Part shown: piece by piece, positions 24,238 through 31,914 of the stretch
Position numbering within the stretch: the stretch's first letter is position 1
Layout: every line of letters starts with the position of its first letter
Assembly: GCA_964393825.1 (NCBI GenBank)
Contig: CAYMUY010000010.1
Location: 1-64,000 of the forward strand
Origin: PFJX01 sp964393825
GTDB lineage: Bacteria; Pseudomonadota; Gammaproteobacteria; Burkholderiales; Thiobacillaceae
Length of the DNA stretch: 64,000 nucleotides
Reading direction: 5' to 3'
Notes under the pieces: model-generated
What the model was told of the DNA's origin: nothing
The model's input: only the letters and a program-made list of their open reading frames with translations
Databases searched by the model: none
Program-made: the position numbers and the translations under genes

Positions 24238-25140
24238 ATGTTCCCGTTCAAACGCCGCGTTCATTCCTCCCGCCATGCCGTGCTGTCGCCCTGCCAGGAC
24301 GGGGTCGCGGCGTTGCGGCTGGAAGGCAACCCCGGGCATCCCCGCATCGCCGCCTTCGTGCTGGAAGACGCGATGACCCCCACCCCGAATCTGCTGGAAC
24401 AGCTGGCGCGTGACGCTGGCATCGAGCAATCGCAACTCACCGCGCTACTCGACCAGGAAGCGTATCAAACGGTGCAGATCGAAGCTCCCAACGTCCCCGA
24501 TGACGAGTTGACCAGCGCCATCCGCTGGAAGGTGAAGGATCTCCTCAATTTCCATATCGACGATGCCGTCCTGGATCACCTGCCGGTGCCCAGCCGCCCC
24601 GGCCACCCCCCCTCGCTCTATGTGGTTGCCGCCCAGTCGCCGGCCGTGCGCGAATTGGCACACGCCTATCATCAGGCCGACCTGCCGCTGGACGTCATCG
24701 ACATCCGTGAAACCGCGCAGCGCAACCTGAGCGCGCGCCTGGTGCCAGCGGAATACGCCGCAGCCATGTTGCACATGGAAGGGGAGAGCGGCCTGCTCAC
24801 CTTCACCTTCGGTAGCGACCTGGTGTTCTCGCGCCGGATAGAGGGACGCGGCGCCGGCCGTGACTTCCTGTTCGACCGGGTCGCGATGGAAGCGCAGCGC
24901 TCGGTGGATTATTTCGAACGCCAGTTCTCCTGGCTGCCCCTGGCCAAGCTCTATCTGGCGCCGATGCCGGAATCGGCGCAACTCGCGCGCAAGCTCGCGG
25001 AATATCTCCCGATCGGCGCCGAGGTGCTCGACCTCGGCCGCCTGTTCGACCTCACCGGCCAGAGCCGCCTGCACGACGAACGCGTGCAGAATCGCATCTT
25101 CCCGCTGCTTGGCGCGGCCCTGCGGGAGCGCGCGGCATGA
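24238..25140 (+). CDS. mshI: MSHA biogenesis protein MshI (PilM-like)
   Basis: 300-residue cytoplasmic protein of the PilM/GspL actin-like fold, expected to anchor the alignment subcomplex to the inner membrane. Family-like features are VPDDELTSAIRWKVKDLLNF and the later LLFTF-type strand (GLLTFTFGSDLVFSRRIEGR). It starts a tightly coupled run in which each start overlaps the previous stop as ATGA: mshI, PilN protein, mshJ, mshK, mshL. The 99 bases before it hold only a dubious 27-codon frame. Confidence 0.87.
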   Translation: MFPFKRRVHSSRHAVLSPCQDGVAALRLEGNPGHPRIAAFVLEDAMTPTPNLLEQLARDAGIEQSQLTALLDQEAYQTVQIEAPNVPDDELTSAIRWKVKDLLNFHIDDAVLDHLPVPSRPGHPPSLYVVAAQSPAVRELAHAYHQADLPLDVIDIRETAQRNLSARLVPAEYAAAMLHMEGESGLLTFTFGSDLVFSRRIEGRGAGRDFLFDRVAMEAQRSVDYFERQFSWLPLAKLYLAPMPESAQLARKLAEYLPIGAEVLDLGRLFDLTGQSRLHDERVQNRIFPLLGAALRERAA

Positions 25141-25868
25141 AACAGATCAACCTCTACCAGGCCGCCTTTCACCCGCCCCGGATCGTCATGCCGGCACGCA
25201 CGCTGCTGACCGGCGGCGTGGCCTTCCTGTGTGCCCTGCTGGCGCTCTACGCCTGGGATGCCTGGCGGCTGGCACAACTCAGGCGGGATGTGGCCTCCCT
25301 GGTTGAACGTGCCGCCCATCTCGACACACAAGTCCACTCCGGCGCAGTGGCGCGTCAGACGGACCCGCGCCTGCTGGCCGAGGCGGAGGCACTGGAAACC
25401 CGGCTGCGCAACCTGCAATCCGCCCGGGACGCCCTGGCCAGCGGCGCGCTCGGTTCGCAAGTCGGCTATTCCGCTCAATTCCTCGCGCTGTCGCGTGCCC
25501 GCGTCGAGGGCGCCTGGCTGACCCATATCGAAGTCGGTGACGCCGGTCGCGCCCTGAACCTGCGTGGCCGCGCGCTCACCGGCGAACACAGCGCCCGACT
25601 GATCGCCAGCCTGCGGCGCGAACCCCTGTTCGTCGGTCTTTCCTTCTCCGGACTCACCCTGGCTCCACCGGAAGAAAAGAAGCAGTCGGAAGACGCGACA
25701 CCAGCGGACGCCACGCCCAAGCTGCCGCCGCGATTCCTCGAGTTCACCTTGAGCGCGCAACGGACCTCCACCGGTGATGCCCACCAGAGTGCCGGCACGA
25801 TCGCGGCCGGCAAGCTTGACGTGAACCAGGTCATGCAAGCCGCCACCGCAGCGGGGATCAAACCATGA
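25137..25868 (+). CDS. PilN-domain MSHA assembly protein
   Basis: 243 residues: a short cytoplasmic N-terminus (MKQINLYQAAF, the conserved IN-L-Y element by which PilN binds PilM), one membrane helix (about 21-40), a periplasmic coiled coil (about 45-105) and a PilN-like ferredoxin fold. It should pair with MshI and MshJ to form the inner-membrane alignment complex. The last 60 residues are variable. Coupled by ATGA on both sides. Confidence 0.82.
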   Translation: MKQINLYQAAFHPPRIVMPARTLLTGGVAFLCALLALYAWDAWRLAQLRRDVASLVERAAHLDTQVHSGAVARQTDPRLLAEAEALETRLRNLQSARDALASGALGSQVGYSAQFLALSRARVEGAWLTHIEVGDAGRALNLRGRALTGEHSARLIASLRREPLFVGLSFSGLTLAPPEEKKQSEDATPADATPKLPPRFLEFTLSAQRTSTGDAHQSAGTIAAGKLDVNQVMQAATAAGIKP

Positions 25869-26509
25869 AACAACTGCTCGGATACCTGGACAAGATCGAT
25901 GCCCTGACGCCACGCGAACGGGTGATCCTGTTCGCCCTGCTGTTGGCCGGCGTGTGGGCGGTGGTGGATGCTTTGCTGCTCGGCCCGCTGGACAAGTCGA
26001 TCACCGCCGAACAGGAGAAACTGGGCGCCGCCGCGAGCCAGATCGCCGCCGCTCAAGCGGTGCTGACCCAGCGTGACACGCTCAGCGACCCGGCAGTCGC
26101 CGCCCGGCAGCGACTGGAAAGTGCCCGCCAGGCACTGGACGCGCGGATGCGGGAAAACGAGAACGCGCCGCAGCGACCAGTGGCCGCCAAGGACATGGCG
26201 CAAATCCTGCAAGGGCTGCTGCGCAACCACCCCGGCCTACGTCTGGCCGCGCTGAACACGCTGCCCCCCGAACCGGTGGGCCTGGCCACCGGTGCCAAGC
26301 CGGAGGAGGCGGCCCTGTTCCGGCAGGGTGTACGCATCAGCCTGATCGGCGGCTATGCCAACCTGGTCCGCTACATGGAAAGCCTGGAACGACTGCCCGT
26401 GGGTTTTTATTGGTCTAGCGCCGAACTCGACGCCAGCGAGCACCCCGAGATCGAACTGACCCTCACCCTCTACACCCTGAGCACGGAGCGGACATGGCTG
26501 ACGGTATGA
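25865..26509 (+). CDS. mshJ: MSHA biogenesis protein MshJ (PilO/GspM-like)
   Basis: 214-residue bitopic inner-membrane protein: membrane helix about 18-38 (VILFALLLAGVWAVVDALLL), periplasmic coiled coil (about 45-100, AEQEKLGAAASQIAAAQAVL) and a C-terminal PilO/GspM-type fold (VRISLIGGYANLVRYMESLE). Partner of the PilN-domain protein in the alignment complex. Start and stop overlap the neighbours as ATGA. Confidence 0.85.
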   Translation: MKQLLGYLDKIDALTPRERVILFALLLAGVWAVVDALLLGPLDKSITAEQEKLGAAASQIAAAQAVLTQRDTLSDPAVAARQRLESARQALDARMRENENAPQRPVAAKDMAQILQGLLRNHPGLRLAALNTLPPEPVGLATGAKPEEAALFRQGVRISLIGGYANLVRYMESLERLPVGFYWSSAELDASEHPEIELTLTLYTLSTERTWLTV

Positions 26510-26886
26510 AGCGGCGCCATGCCACAAGCGCCTGCTGGCTGGGATGGTCGGCATGGCTGCTGCTCTGCGCGCAGCCGGCGACCGCGGCGGACATCGCCGA
26601 TCCCACCCGGCCGCCATCCGGGTTCAGCGAGCAGCCCAGGGAAGCCCCCCGGGAAGTCCCCATGCGAGTCGACAGCCTCTTCCTCATGGGCAATCGATCC
26701 TATGCCATCGTCGATGGCCGGGTGGTCAAGGTCGGCGACCGCCTGGACGGAGGCCGGATCAGCAAGATCGATGAATCGGGCATCTGGCTGAAGACCCCGA
26801 CAGGACCGCGTCAACTCAAACTGTTACCGTCGGTGGCGAAAACCCCGAGCGGGAAAAGCAAGGAAAACAAGGTGGAGAAGCGATGA
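26506..26886 (+). CDS. mshK: MSHA biogenesis protein MshK (PilP/GspC-like)
   Basis: About 126 residues: N-terminal signal or anchor (CWLGWSAWLLLCAQPATA), then DPTRPPSGF, the motif typical of MshK/PilP-like proteins, and a small beta domain (VDSLFLMGNRSYAIVDGRVV, KVGDRLDGGRISKIDESGIW) of the GspC homology type. It should link the inner-membrane complex to the MshL secretin. ATG 26506 is chosen because it overlaps the mshJ stop as ATGA; an in-frame ATG at 26494 is also possible. Confidence 0.83.
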   Translation: MKRRHATSACWLGWSAWLLLCAQPATAADIADPTRPPSGFSEQPREAPREVPMRVDSLFLMGNRSYAIVDGRVVKVGDRLDGGRISKIDESGIWLKTPTGPRQLKLLPSVAKTPSGKSKENKVEKR

Positions 26887-28613
26887 GCAAGCGTCACACG
26901 AAACAAGGAGCCCGCCCCCTCTGGAGCCTGGCTATCGCGCTGACCCTTGCCGGTTGCGCCCAGGTTCGCGGCAAACCGGCGCTGCCGGATATCCAGGAAG
27001 AAATGCGCCTGGCCACCACCGCCAGCGCGCCGGCGCCACTCCCCGCCGCCGTGGCGGCCGCCCTGGCGCCTTCCAGCAAACTGGAATTGCCGAAGACCAC
27101 CGCCCGCGCCATGGAGCCCCGCTTCGACCTGGCGGTCAACAACGCGCCCGCCCAGCAGGTCTTCCTGGGCATCGCATCCGGCACCCGCTACAGCATGCTG
27201 CTGCACCCGGATGTCGCGGGCAACATCACGGTCAACCTCAAGGATGTCACCGTGCCCGAGGCGATGAACGCAATGCGTGAATTGTACGGCTACGAATTCC
27301 GCATCGAAGGCAGCCAGATCTACGTCCAGCCACTCACCGCGCAAACCCGCTTCTACGCCATTTCCTACCCCACCTCGGTACGCCAGGGGAAATCCGAACT
27401 GCGGGTGATTTCCGGCGCGGTCACCGACAGCGCCAGCAGCGGTTCCAGCGGCACCGCCAACAGCGGCGCACCCTCTGCGCCGACATCCCGGCAGTTGGAG
27501 ACCAGCCGCCTGTCCACCGACCAGAAAAGCGACTTCTGGAGTGAACTGCAAGCCGGCATCGGCCTGCTGATCGGCTGCACCGGCCAGGCCGGGGCCCTGA
27601 CCTGCCCGGCGGAACGCAGCGTCATGACCAGCCCCTCGACCGGCATGCTGGCAGTGCGTGCCCTGCCGATGGAACAACGCATGGTCAACGAATACCTCAA
27701 GGCCGCGCGCGTGAGCGTGGAACGCCAGGTGATGATCGAAGCCAAGATCATCGAGGTCTCCCTCAACGAAGGCGCGCAAAGCGGCATCAACTGGGCAGCC
27801 ATCGGCAGCAGCCACGCCTCGCCGTTCGCCCTCAGCGGCAATATCGGCAAGGCCACCTTCCCGTCCGCCAACTATCCCTTCATCAATACCCCGACCGATT
27901 TCGGCACGCTCAACCTGGCCGCCAACGGCACCCTGCTCGGCCTCGCCTTCCAGACCGACAGCTTCGCCGCGCTGGTTCAATTCCTGGAAACCCAGGGCCA
28001 GGTGCAGGTACTGTCCAGCCCCCGCATCGCCGCCATCAACAACCAGAAGGCGGTGCTCAAGGTCGGCACCGACGAGTTCTTCGTCACCAATGTCTCCACC
28101 ACCACCAACACCGGTACCGGCGGCGGCACCACCACGCCGAACGTCACCCTGCAACCGTTCTTCTCCGGCATCTCGCTGGACGTGACGCCACAGATCGACG
28201 ACGCCGACAACATCATCCTGCACGTCCACCCGAGCATCAGCTACGTCACCGAATCGATCAAGAACATCGCTCTCGGCGGCAGCGGCCTCTCCAGCATCAG
28301 CCTGCCCCTGGCGGTCAGCCAGATCTCCGAGACCGACAGCATCGTGCGCCTGAAGAACGGCGAGATCGCCGCCATCGGCGGACTGATGAAGCGCGAATCG
28401 CGCGACGACGGCAGCGCCATCCCCGGCCTCGGCGGCATTCCCGGCCTCGGCGCCCTGTTCAAGAGCGATTCCGTGCGGCGCTCCAAGCGGGAACTGGTGA
28501 TCCTGCTCAAGCCCACCCTGATCAAACAGCAGTCCGACTGGCTCGATTCGGCCCGCGAGACCCACAGCCGCATCCGGGACTTCGAAAGCCCGGCGGCGGC
28601 CAAGCCCCGATGA
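26883..28613 (+). CDS. mshL: MSHA secretin MshL
   Basis: 576-residue outer-membrane secretin through which the pilus leaves the cell. It is a lipoprotein (lipobox LAGC, Cys25). An STN/N0-like domain at about 85-150 (LHPDVAGNITVNLKDVTVPE) precedes N-type repeats, and the secretin domain spans about 290-555 with the closing signature QISETDSIVRLKNGEIAAIG followed by GLM. A Gly/Ser/Thr-rich loop (about 175-205) separates the parts. Lipidation would allow pilotin-independent sorting, as in other MshL/BfpB-type secretins. Confidence 0.93.
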   Translation: MSKRHTKQGARPLWSLAIALTLAGCAQVRGKPALPDIQEEMRLATTASAPAPLPAAVAAALAPSSKLELPKTTARAMEPRFDLAVNNAPAQQVFLGIASGTRYSMLLHPDVAGNITVNLKDVTVPEAMNAMRELYGYEFRIEGSQIYVQPLTAQTRFYAISYPTSVRQGKSELRVISGAVTDSASSGSSGTANSGAPSAPTSRQLETSRLSTDQKSDFWSELQAGIGLLIGCTGQAGALTCPAERSVMTSPSTGMLAVRALPMEQRMVNEYLKAARVSVERQVMIEAKIIEVSLNEGAQSGINWAAIGSSHASPFALSGNIGKATFPSANYPFINTPTDFGTLNLAANGTLLGLAFQTDSFAALVQFLETQGQVQVLSSPRIAAINNQKAVLKVGTDEFFVTNVSTTTNTGTGGGTTTPNVTLQPFFSGISLDVTPQIDDADNIILHVHPSISYVTESIKNIALGGSGLSSISLPLAVSQISETDSIVRLKNGEIAAIGGLMKRESRDDGSAIPGLGGIPGLGALFKSDSVRRSKRELVILLKPTLIKQQSDWLDSARETHSRIRDFESPAAAKPR

Positions 28614-28673
28614 CCGGAGCCGCCCGCGGACATACCACGCCGGCGCTGGCGCGGCCGAACCCCTAAGCGCGCC

Positions 28674-29513
28674 ATGTACCTCAGCCATTTCGGCCTCAAG
28701 GCGTTCCCGTTCGGCCTCACCCCCGACACCAGCTTCTTCTTTCCCGGCGCCGGCACCCAGGCGGCGCTCAACACCCTGCTGGTCGCGCTTGATTCCGGCG
28801 AGGGGCTGATCAAGATCGTCGGCGAGGTCGGTTCCGGCAAGACCCTGTTGTGCCGCTACCTGCTCAACCACCTCGATGCCGGGAACTGGGCCACCGCCTA
28901 TATCCCCAACCCCCATCTCACGCCCGCCGCGCTCAACCAGGCGCTGCTCGCCGAACTGGGCGGCGACATCAAACGCAGTCTGACCCACGGCCTTACCAAG
29001 GCACTGGAGACCCGCGTGCTGGCACTGGCGCAGGCGGGACGCCGCGCCGTCGCGCTCATCGACGAAGCCCAGGCGATCCCCCTCGAAACCCTGGAAGCCC
29101 TCCGCCTGATCACCAACCTGGAAACGGAAAAACGCAAATTGCTGCAAATCGTCCTGTTCGGGCAACCGGAGCTGGATACCCGCCTGAGCGACCCCTCGGT
29201 GCGCCAGATCAAGAGCCGTATCGCCTTTCACGACCAGCTGGCCCCCCTCTCCAGCCTGGAAACGCCTGCCTACCTGATGCACCGGACCGGCCTCGCCGGC
29301 GCCAGCCAGTCCCTGTTCCAGGCCGCGGCGGCGAAGAAACTGCACCATGCCAGTCGGGGCGCCCCACGCCTGCTCAACATCCTCGCGCACAAGGCCCTGA
29401 TGCTGGCCTACGGCGAAGGCGTCAATCAGGTCGCGCCACGCCATGTCCGTCTCGCCGGTCGCGACACCCCGGGCGCCAGACTCACATTGTTCGATCGTTT
29501 GGGAACCCCATGA
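28674..29513 (+). CDS. mshM: MSHA biogenesis ATPase MshM (ExeA-like)
   Basis: 279-residue AAA ATPase of the ExeA/GspA group. Begins MYLSHFGLKAFPFGLTPDT, the family hallmark; Walker A GEVGSGKT (50-57) and Walker B VALIDEAQ (about 125-132). Relatives bind peptidoglycan-remodelling partners and help insert the secretin, but this short form lacks the periplasmic peptidoglycan-binding domain, which is typical of MshM. It starts 60 bases after mshL, and its stop overlaps mshN as ATGA. Confidence 0.9.
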   Translation: MYLSHFGLKAFPFGLTPDTSFFFPGAGTQAALNTLLVALDSGEGLIKIVGEVGSGKTLLCRYLLNHLDAGNWATAYIPNPHLTPAALNQALLAELGGDIKRSLTHGLTKALETRVLALAQAGRRAVALIDEAQAIPLETLEALRLITNLETEKRKLLQIVLFGQPELDTRLSDPSVRQIKSRIAFHDQLAPLSSLETPAYLMHRTGLAGASQSLFQAAAAKKLHHASRGAPRLLNILAHKALMLAYGEGVNQVAPRHVRLAGRDTPGARLTLFDRLGTP

Positions 29514-30526
29514 GCGTCATCAACCGCGTCCTCAAGGACCTCGACCAGAAAGGCGCCGCGCCAACGACACTCGTCGGCGTCCAGGCCGTGCAAGCCTCCT
29601 CCGCCCCGCCCAGGCCCCGTTGGCCCTGGCTGCTGCTCCTGCCCATCCCGGTTGTCACCTGGTGGTTCTGGCCCACGCCCGGCCAGCCGCCAGCGCCGAC
29701 GCCCGCGGTCGTGGACAACCGCCCGGCGCTACGCATGAGCGAAACCCTGAGCGCCCCTGCCCTCCCTGCCCCCGACATCACGAAGAGCGAGGCACCACCC
29801 AGGCCCACCCAGGCCGAAGCCACAGCCCCGGTCATCTTTCAACCTGTCGCCAAGGAAGCCTCGCCCCGGGCCGAGCCCCCACCCCCGGTCAAGCTCGACA
29901 CCCGCCTCCCCGAACCGCGCCTCGCCCCGATCGTCAAGGAAATCCTCCCCCTCAACGCCGGCGAACAAGCCGAGCAAGCCTGGCGCCAGGCAAGCCGCCT
30001 GATCGAACTGGGACGCCAGCAAGCCGGCATGGAAGGCCTGGAGACCGCCCTGCGCCTGGACCCCGGCCACGGCCCCGCGCGCCAGACCCTGATCGCCTTG
30101 AGCCTCGAAGCCGGCGACAGCGCCCGTGGCGAAAGCCTACTGCGCGAAGGCTTGCAACTGCACCCGGCCGATGCCTGGTATCACAAGAGCCTCGCCCAAC
30201 TCGCCCTGCAACGCGGCGATCTCAACCAGGCCGCCAGTCTCCTCAAGGCCGGCCTCGGGAAAAACAGCGACGTCGACTATTGGAGCCTGTACGCCGGCGT
30301 TCTCGGCAAAGCCGGCCGCCCGGACGAAGCCGCCCAGGCCTGGCGCGAAGCCACCCGCCTCAACCCCGCCCACGGCCCCGGCTGGCTCGGCCTCGCCGTC
30401 TCGCTGGAGCAGACAGGACAGCGCGCCAACGCCGCTGCCGCCTACCAACGCGCCCTGCAGACCCGCCTTGGCCCGGAACTCCGCGATTTCGCGGCCAGGA
30501 AATTCAGGGAACTGAGCCCTCCTTGA
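29510..30526 (+). CDS. mshN: TPR protein MshN
   Basis: 338 residues: MSVINRVLKDLDQKG, a conserved cytoplasmic N-terminus in MshN and related proteins; one membrane helix (about 39-54, WLLLLPIPVVTWWFW); a long Pro/Ala-rich periplasmic linker (55-150); and four to five tetratricopeptide repeats (about 155-335). It is expected to assist the secretin or alignment complex together with MshM. The open frame continues upstream inside mshM, but ATG 29510 overlaps the mshM stop and matches the family start. Last gene of the locus. Confidence 0.88.
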   Translation: MSVINRVLKDLDQKGAAPTTLVGVQAVQASSAPPRPRWPWLLLLPIPVVTWWFWPTPGQPPAPTPAVVDNRPALRMSETLSAPALPAPDITKSEAPPRPTQAEATAPVIFQPVAKEASPRAEPPPPVKLDTRLPEPRLAPIVKEILPLNAGEQAEQAWRQASRLIELGRQQAGMEGLETALRLDPGHGPARQTLIALSLEAGDSARGESLLREGLQLHPADAWYHKSLAQLALQRGDLNQAASLLKAGLGKNSDVDYWSLYAGVLGKAGRPDEAAQAWREATRLNPAHGPGWLGLAVSLEQTGQRANAAAAYQRALQTRLGPELRDFAARKFRELSPP

Positions 30527-30537
30527 GCGCGGCCGGC

Positions 30538-30566
30538 TTGACGCATCCCAGGCGATACGGTTAAAT
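30538..30566 (+). promoter_or_regulatory. Promoter of tRNA-Phe
   Basis: TTGACG (30538-30543), 17 bases, TTAAAT (30561-30566). Predicted start near 30573, giving a leader of about 30 bases before the tRNA. Confidence 0.6.
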
Positions 30567-30603
30567 GCGTGACTCATTTCGCCGGGCACCCGGCAGCGAT
30601 GAA

Positions 30604-30679
30604 GGCCAGGTAGCTCAGTTGGTAGAGCAGCGGATTGAAAATCCGCGTGTCGACGGTTCGATTCCGCCCCTGGCCACCA
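30604..30679 (+). tRNA. tRNA-Phe (GAA)
   Basis: 76 bases with a complete cloverleaf. The acceptor stem pairs GGCCAGG with CCTGGCC; the D arm is GCTC/GAGC; the anticodon stem pairs GCGGA with TCCGC around loop TTGAAAA (anticodon GAA); the T arm has GGTTCGATTCC. Discriminator A and CCA are encoded. A promoter and a terminator flank it, so it is a single-gene unit after the msh operon. Confidence 0.97.
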
Positions 30680-30684
30680 ATTTC

Positions 30685-30712
30685 AAAAGCCCGAACTCGT
30701 TTCGGGCTTTTT
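30685..30712 (+). terminator. Terminator of tRNA-Phe
   Basis: AAAAGCCCGAA and TTCGGGCTTTTT around a 5-base loop; a strong stem ending in a T-run, 5 bases after the tRNA. Confidence 0.9.
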
Positions 30713-30943
30713 CACGACTGCCCGTAGCGCCCGTTCTGGCGGGGCCTCGTGGATTTGTCTCGCGAGCGGCACCCCTCACATTTCCGCTTTTTTGGCCTTT
30801 TGCGGCCTCTCTGTATCCGTTTCTCTCTACTTGCCTCGCGAGCGTGTGCGAGGGCACTTCCCGTTTTGACGCGGGTTTCGGGGCGGTTAGTTGTGGCTGG
30901 CAACGACTGTAGCGGTAGCGACCGAGACTCTACAAGAGCTGCC
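30713..30943. other. Gene-free, lower-GC stretch after tRNA-Phe
   Basis: No convincing gene, repeat or RNA seen. The stretch is T-rich and its open frames lack family-like composition. A copy of the tRNA 3' end, as expected for an integrated element, was not found. It precedes the promoter and riboswitch of the exporter gene. Confidence 0.6.
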
Positions 30944-30952
30944 TGTTACAAT
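30944..30952 (+). promoter_or_regulatory. Extended -10 promoter ahead of the riboswitch
   Basis: TG-T-TACAAT forms an extended -10 element with no clear -35. Its start site would be near 30959, a few bases before the riboswitch aptamer, which is the expected position. Confidence 0.5.
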
Positions 30953-30962
30953 TTCGAAGTCA

Positions 30963-31102
30963 TTGGGGAGTAGCCTCTCTTCGTCACGAAGAGGCTTACG
31001 TCAACATACTTGACCAGTTGGTCATGGCGTAAGCGGTTCCCTAGCTTGGCAAGACCTTTGACCACAACGCCTCAGACTTGGCCGGGGATGCGCTGTGGTC
31101 AA
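30963..31102 (+). ncRNA. yybP-ykoY manganese riboswitch with expression platform
   Basis: The two conserved aptamer loops are present: TTGGGGAGTAGCC (30964-30976) and GCTTACGTCAACATACT (30994-31010), joined by a hairpin (CCTCT...AGAGG). The helix and closing segment ending GCAAGACCTT follow (to about 31057). This class binds Mn2+ and raises expression of manganese exporters. Directly after it, TTGACCACA (31058-31066) and TGTGGTCAA (31094-31102) form a perfect 9-base-pair stem that may be the switching element. There is no T-run, so control may act on translation or through Rho. The regulated gene starts at 31131. Confidence 0.88.
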
Positions 31103-31130
31103 TCGTCTGTGATCCGGCCTGGGAACGTTT

Positions 31131-31709
31131 ATGGAATCGCTGCTCGTCTCGACCGGAGTCGTCGCCCTCGCTGAAATTGGCGATAAGACTCAACTCTTGG
31201 CCTTCATCCTTGCCGCCCGCTTCAAGAAGCCCATGCCAATCATTCTTGGCATCCTGGCGGCCACCATCGTCAATCACGGCCTAGCCGGGGCTCTTGGGGC
31301 ATGGATCACAGCGACGGTCAGTCCCGCGATCCTGCGCTGGGTCTTGGGGCTCTCGTTCATCGGCATGGCGATCTGGACAATGATCCCTGACAAGATTGAG
31401 GAAGAAGAAACGCGGGTTGCCAAGAAGTTCGGCGTATTCGGTGCCACCTTGATTACCTTCTTCCTCGCCGAGATGGGCGACAAGACGCAGATTGCCACGG
31501 TCGCAATGGCAGCACACTATGCAGCGCCGGTTATGGTGGTCATCGGCACGACCCTCGGGATGCTGATCGCAGACGTGCCAGCTGTGTTCGTTGGTGACAG
31601 GCTCGCCTCGAAAATCCCGATGAAGTGGGTACATTCGATTGCGGCCGGGATCTTTGCGTTGCTCGGTGTGGCGACGCTTTTAGGCGCAGGCTCAAAGATT
31701 GGGTTCTGA
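31131..31709 (+). CDS. GDT1/UPF0016 family Mn2+ exporter
   Basis: 192-residue integral membrane protein with six predicted helices in two homologous halves. Each half carries the family signature E-x-G-D-K-T: EIGDKT at 15-20 and EMGDKT at 114-119. Members include human TMEM165, yeast Gdt1 and the Vibrio manganese exporter MneA. The Mn2+ riboswitch just upstream makes manganese export the best call; Ca2+ or H+ exchange is also known in the family. GC is visibly lower than in the neighbours, suggesting acquisition. Confidence 0.9.
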   Translation: MESLLVSTGVVALAEIGDKTQLLAFILAARFKKPMPIILGILAATIVNHGLAGALGAWITATVSPAILRWVLGLSFIGMAIWTMIPDKIEEEETRVAKKFGVFGATLITFFLAEMGDKTQIATVAMAAHYAAPVMVVIGTTLGMLIADVPAVFVGDRLASKIPMKWVHSIAAGIFALLGVATLLGAGSKIGF

Positions 31710-31724
31710 ACCCTGTCGCGTTGG

Positions 31725-31786
31725 GGCCTACTTTGACAGCAGCCATATGGGGGCGCGAACCCCCACACACCGGCAGGCCTTTTTTC
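31725..31786 (+). terminator. Possible terminator of the Mn2+ exporter gene
   Basis: GGCCT (31725-31729) pairs with AGGCC (31775-31779), which is followed by six T. Inside is a second stem, TGGGGG with CCCCCA, around CGCGAA. A branched stem then T-run, 16 bases after the stop codon. Confidence 0.45.
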
Positions 31787-31914
31787 TTTGTGTCATCCCG
31801 TGCACTCGCGACAAGCGCACCCAACCACTCCGTGGACGGGCTAGCTTGTCGGGCTAGTGCAAATCGGGCGGAGCACGTAATCTTTGCCGCTGCTCCACTC
31901 GACTCGCCACCGCG

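Noticed and set aside
26811..29444. An 877-codon reverse-strand frame opposite mshL and mshM
   Set aside because: Same composition artefact; the forward genes have clear secretin and AAA-ATPase motifs and correct coupling.
30604..31130. tRNA-Phe as the attachment site of an integrated element
   Set aside because: No integrase and no second copy of the tRNA 3' end in the window; the low-GC patch alone is not enough.
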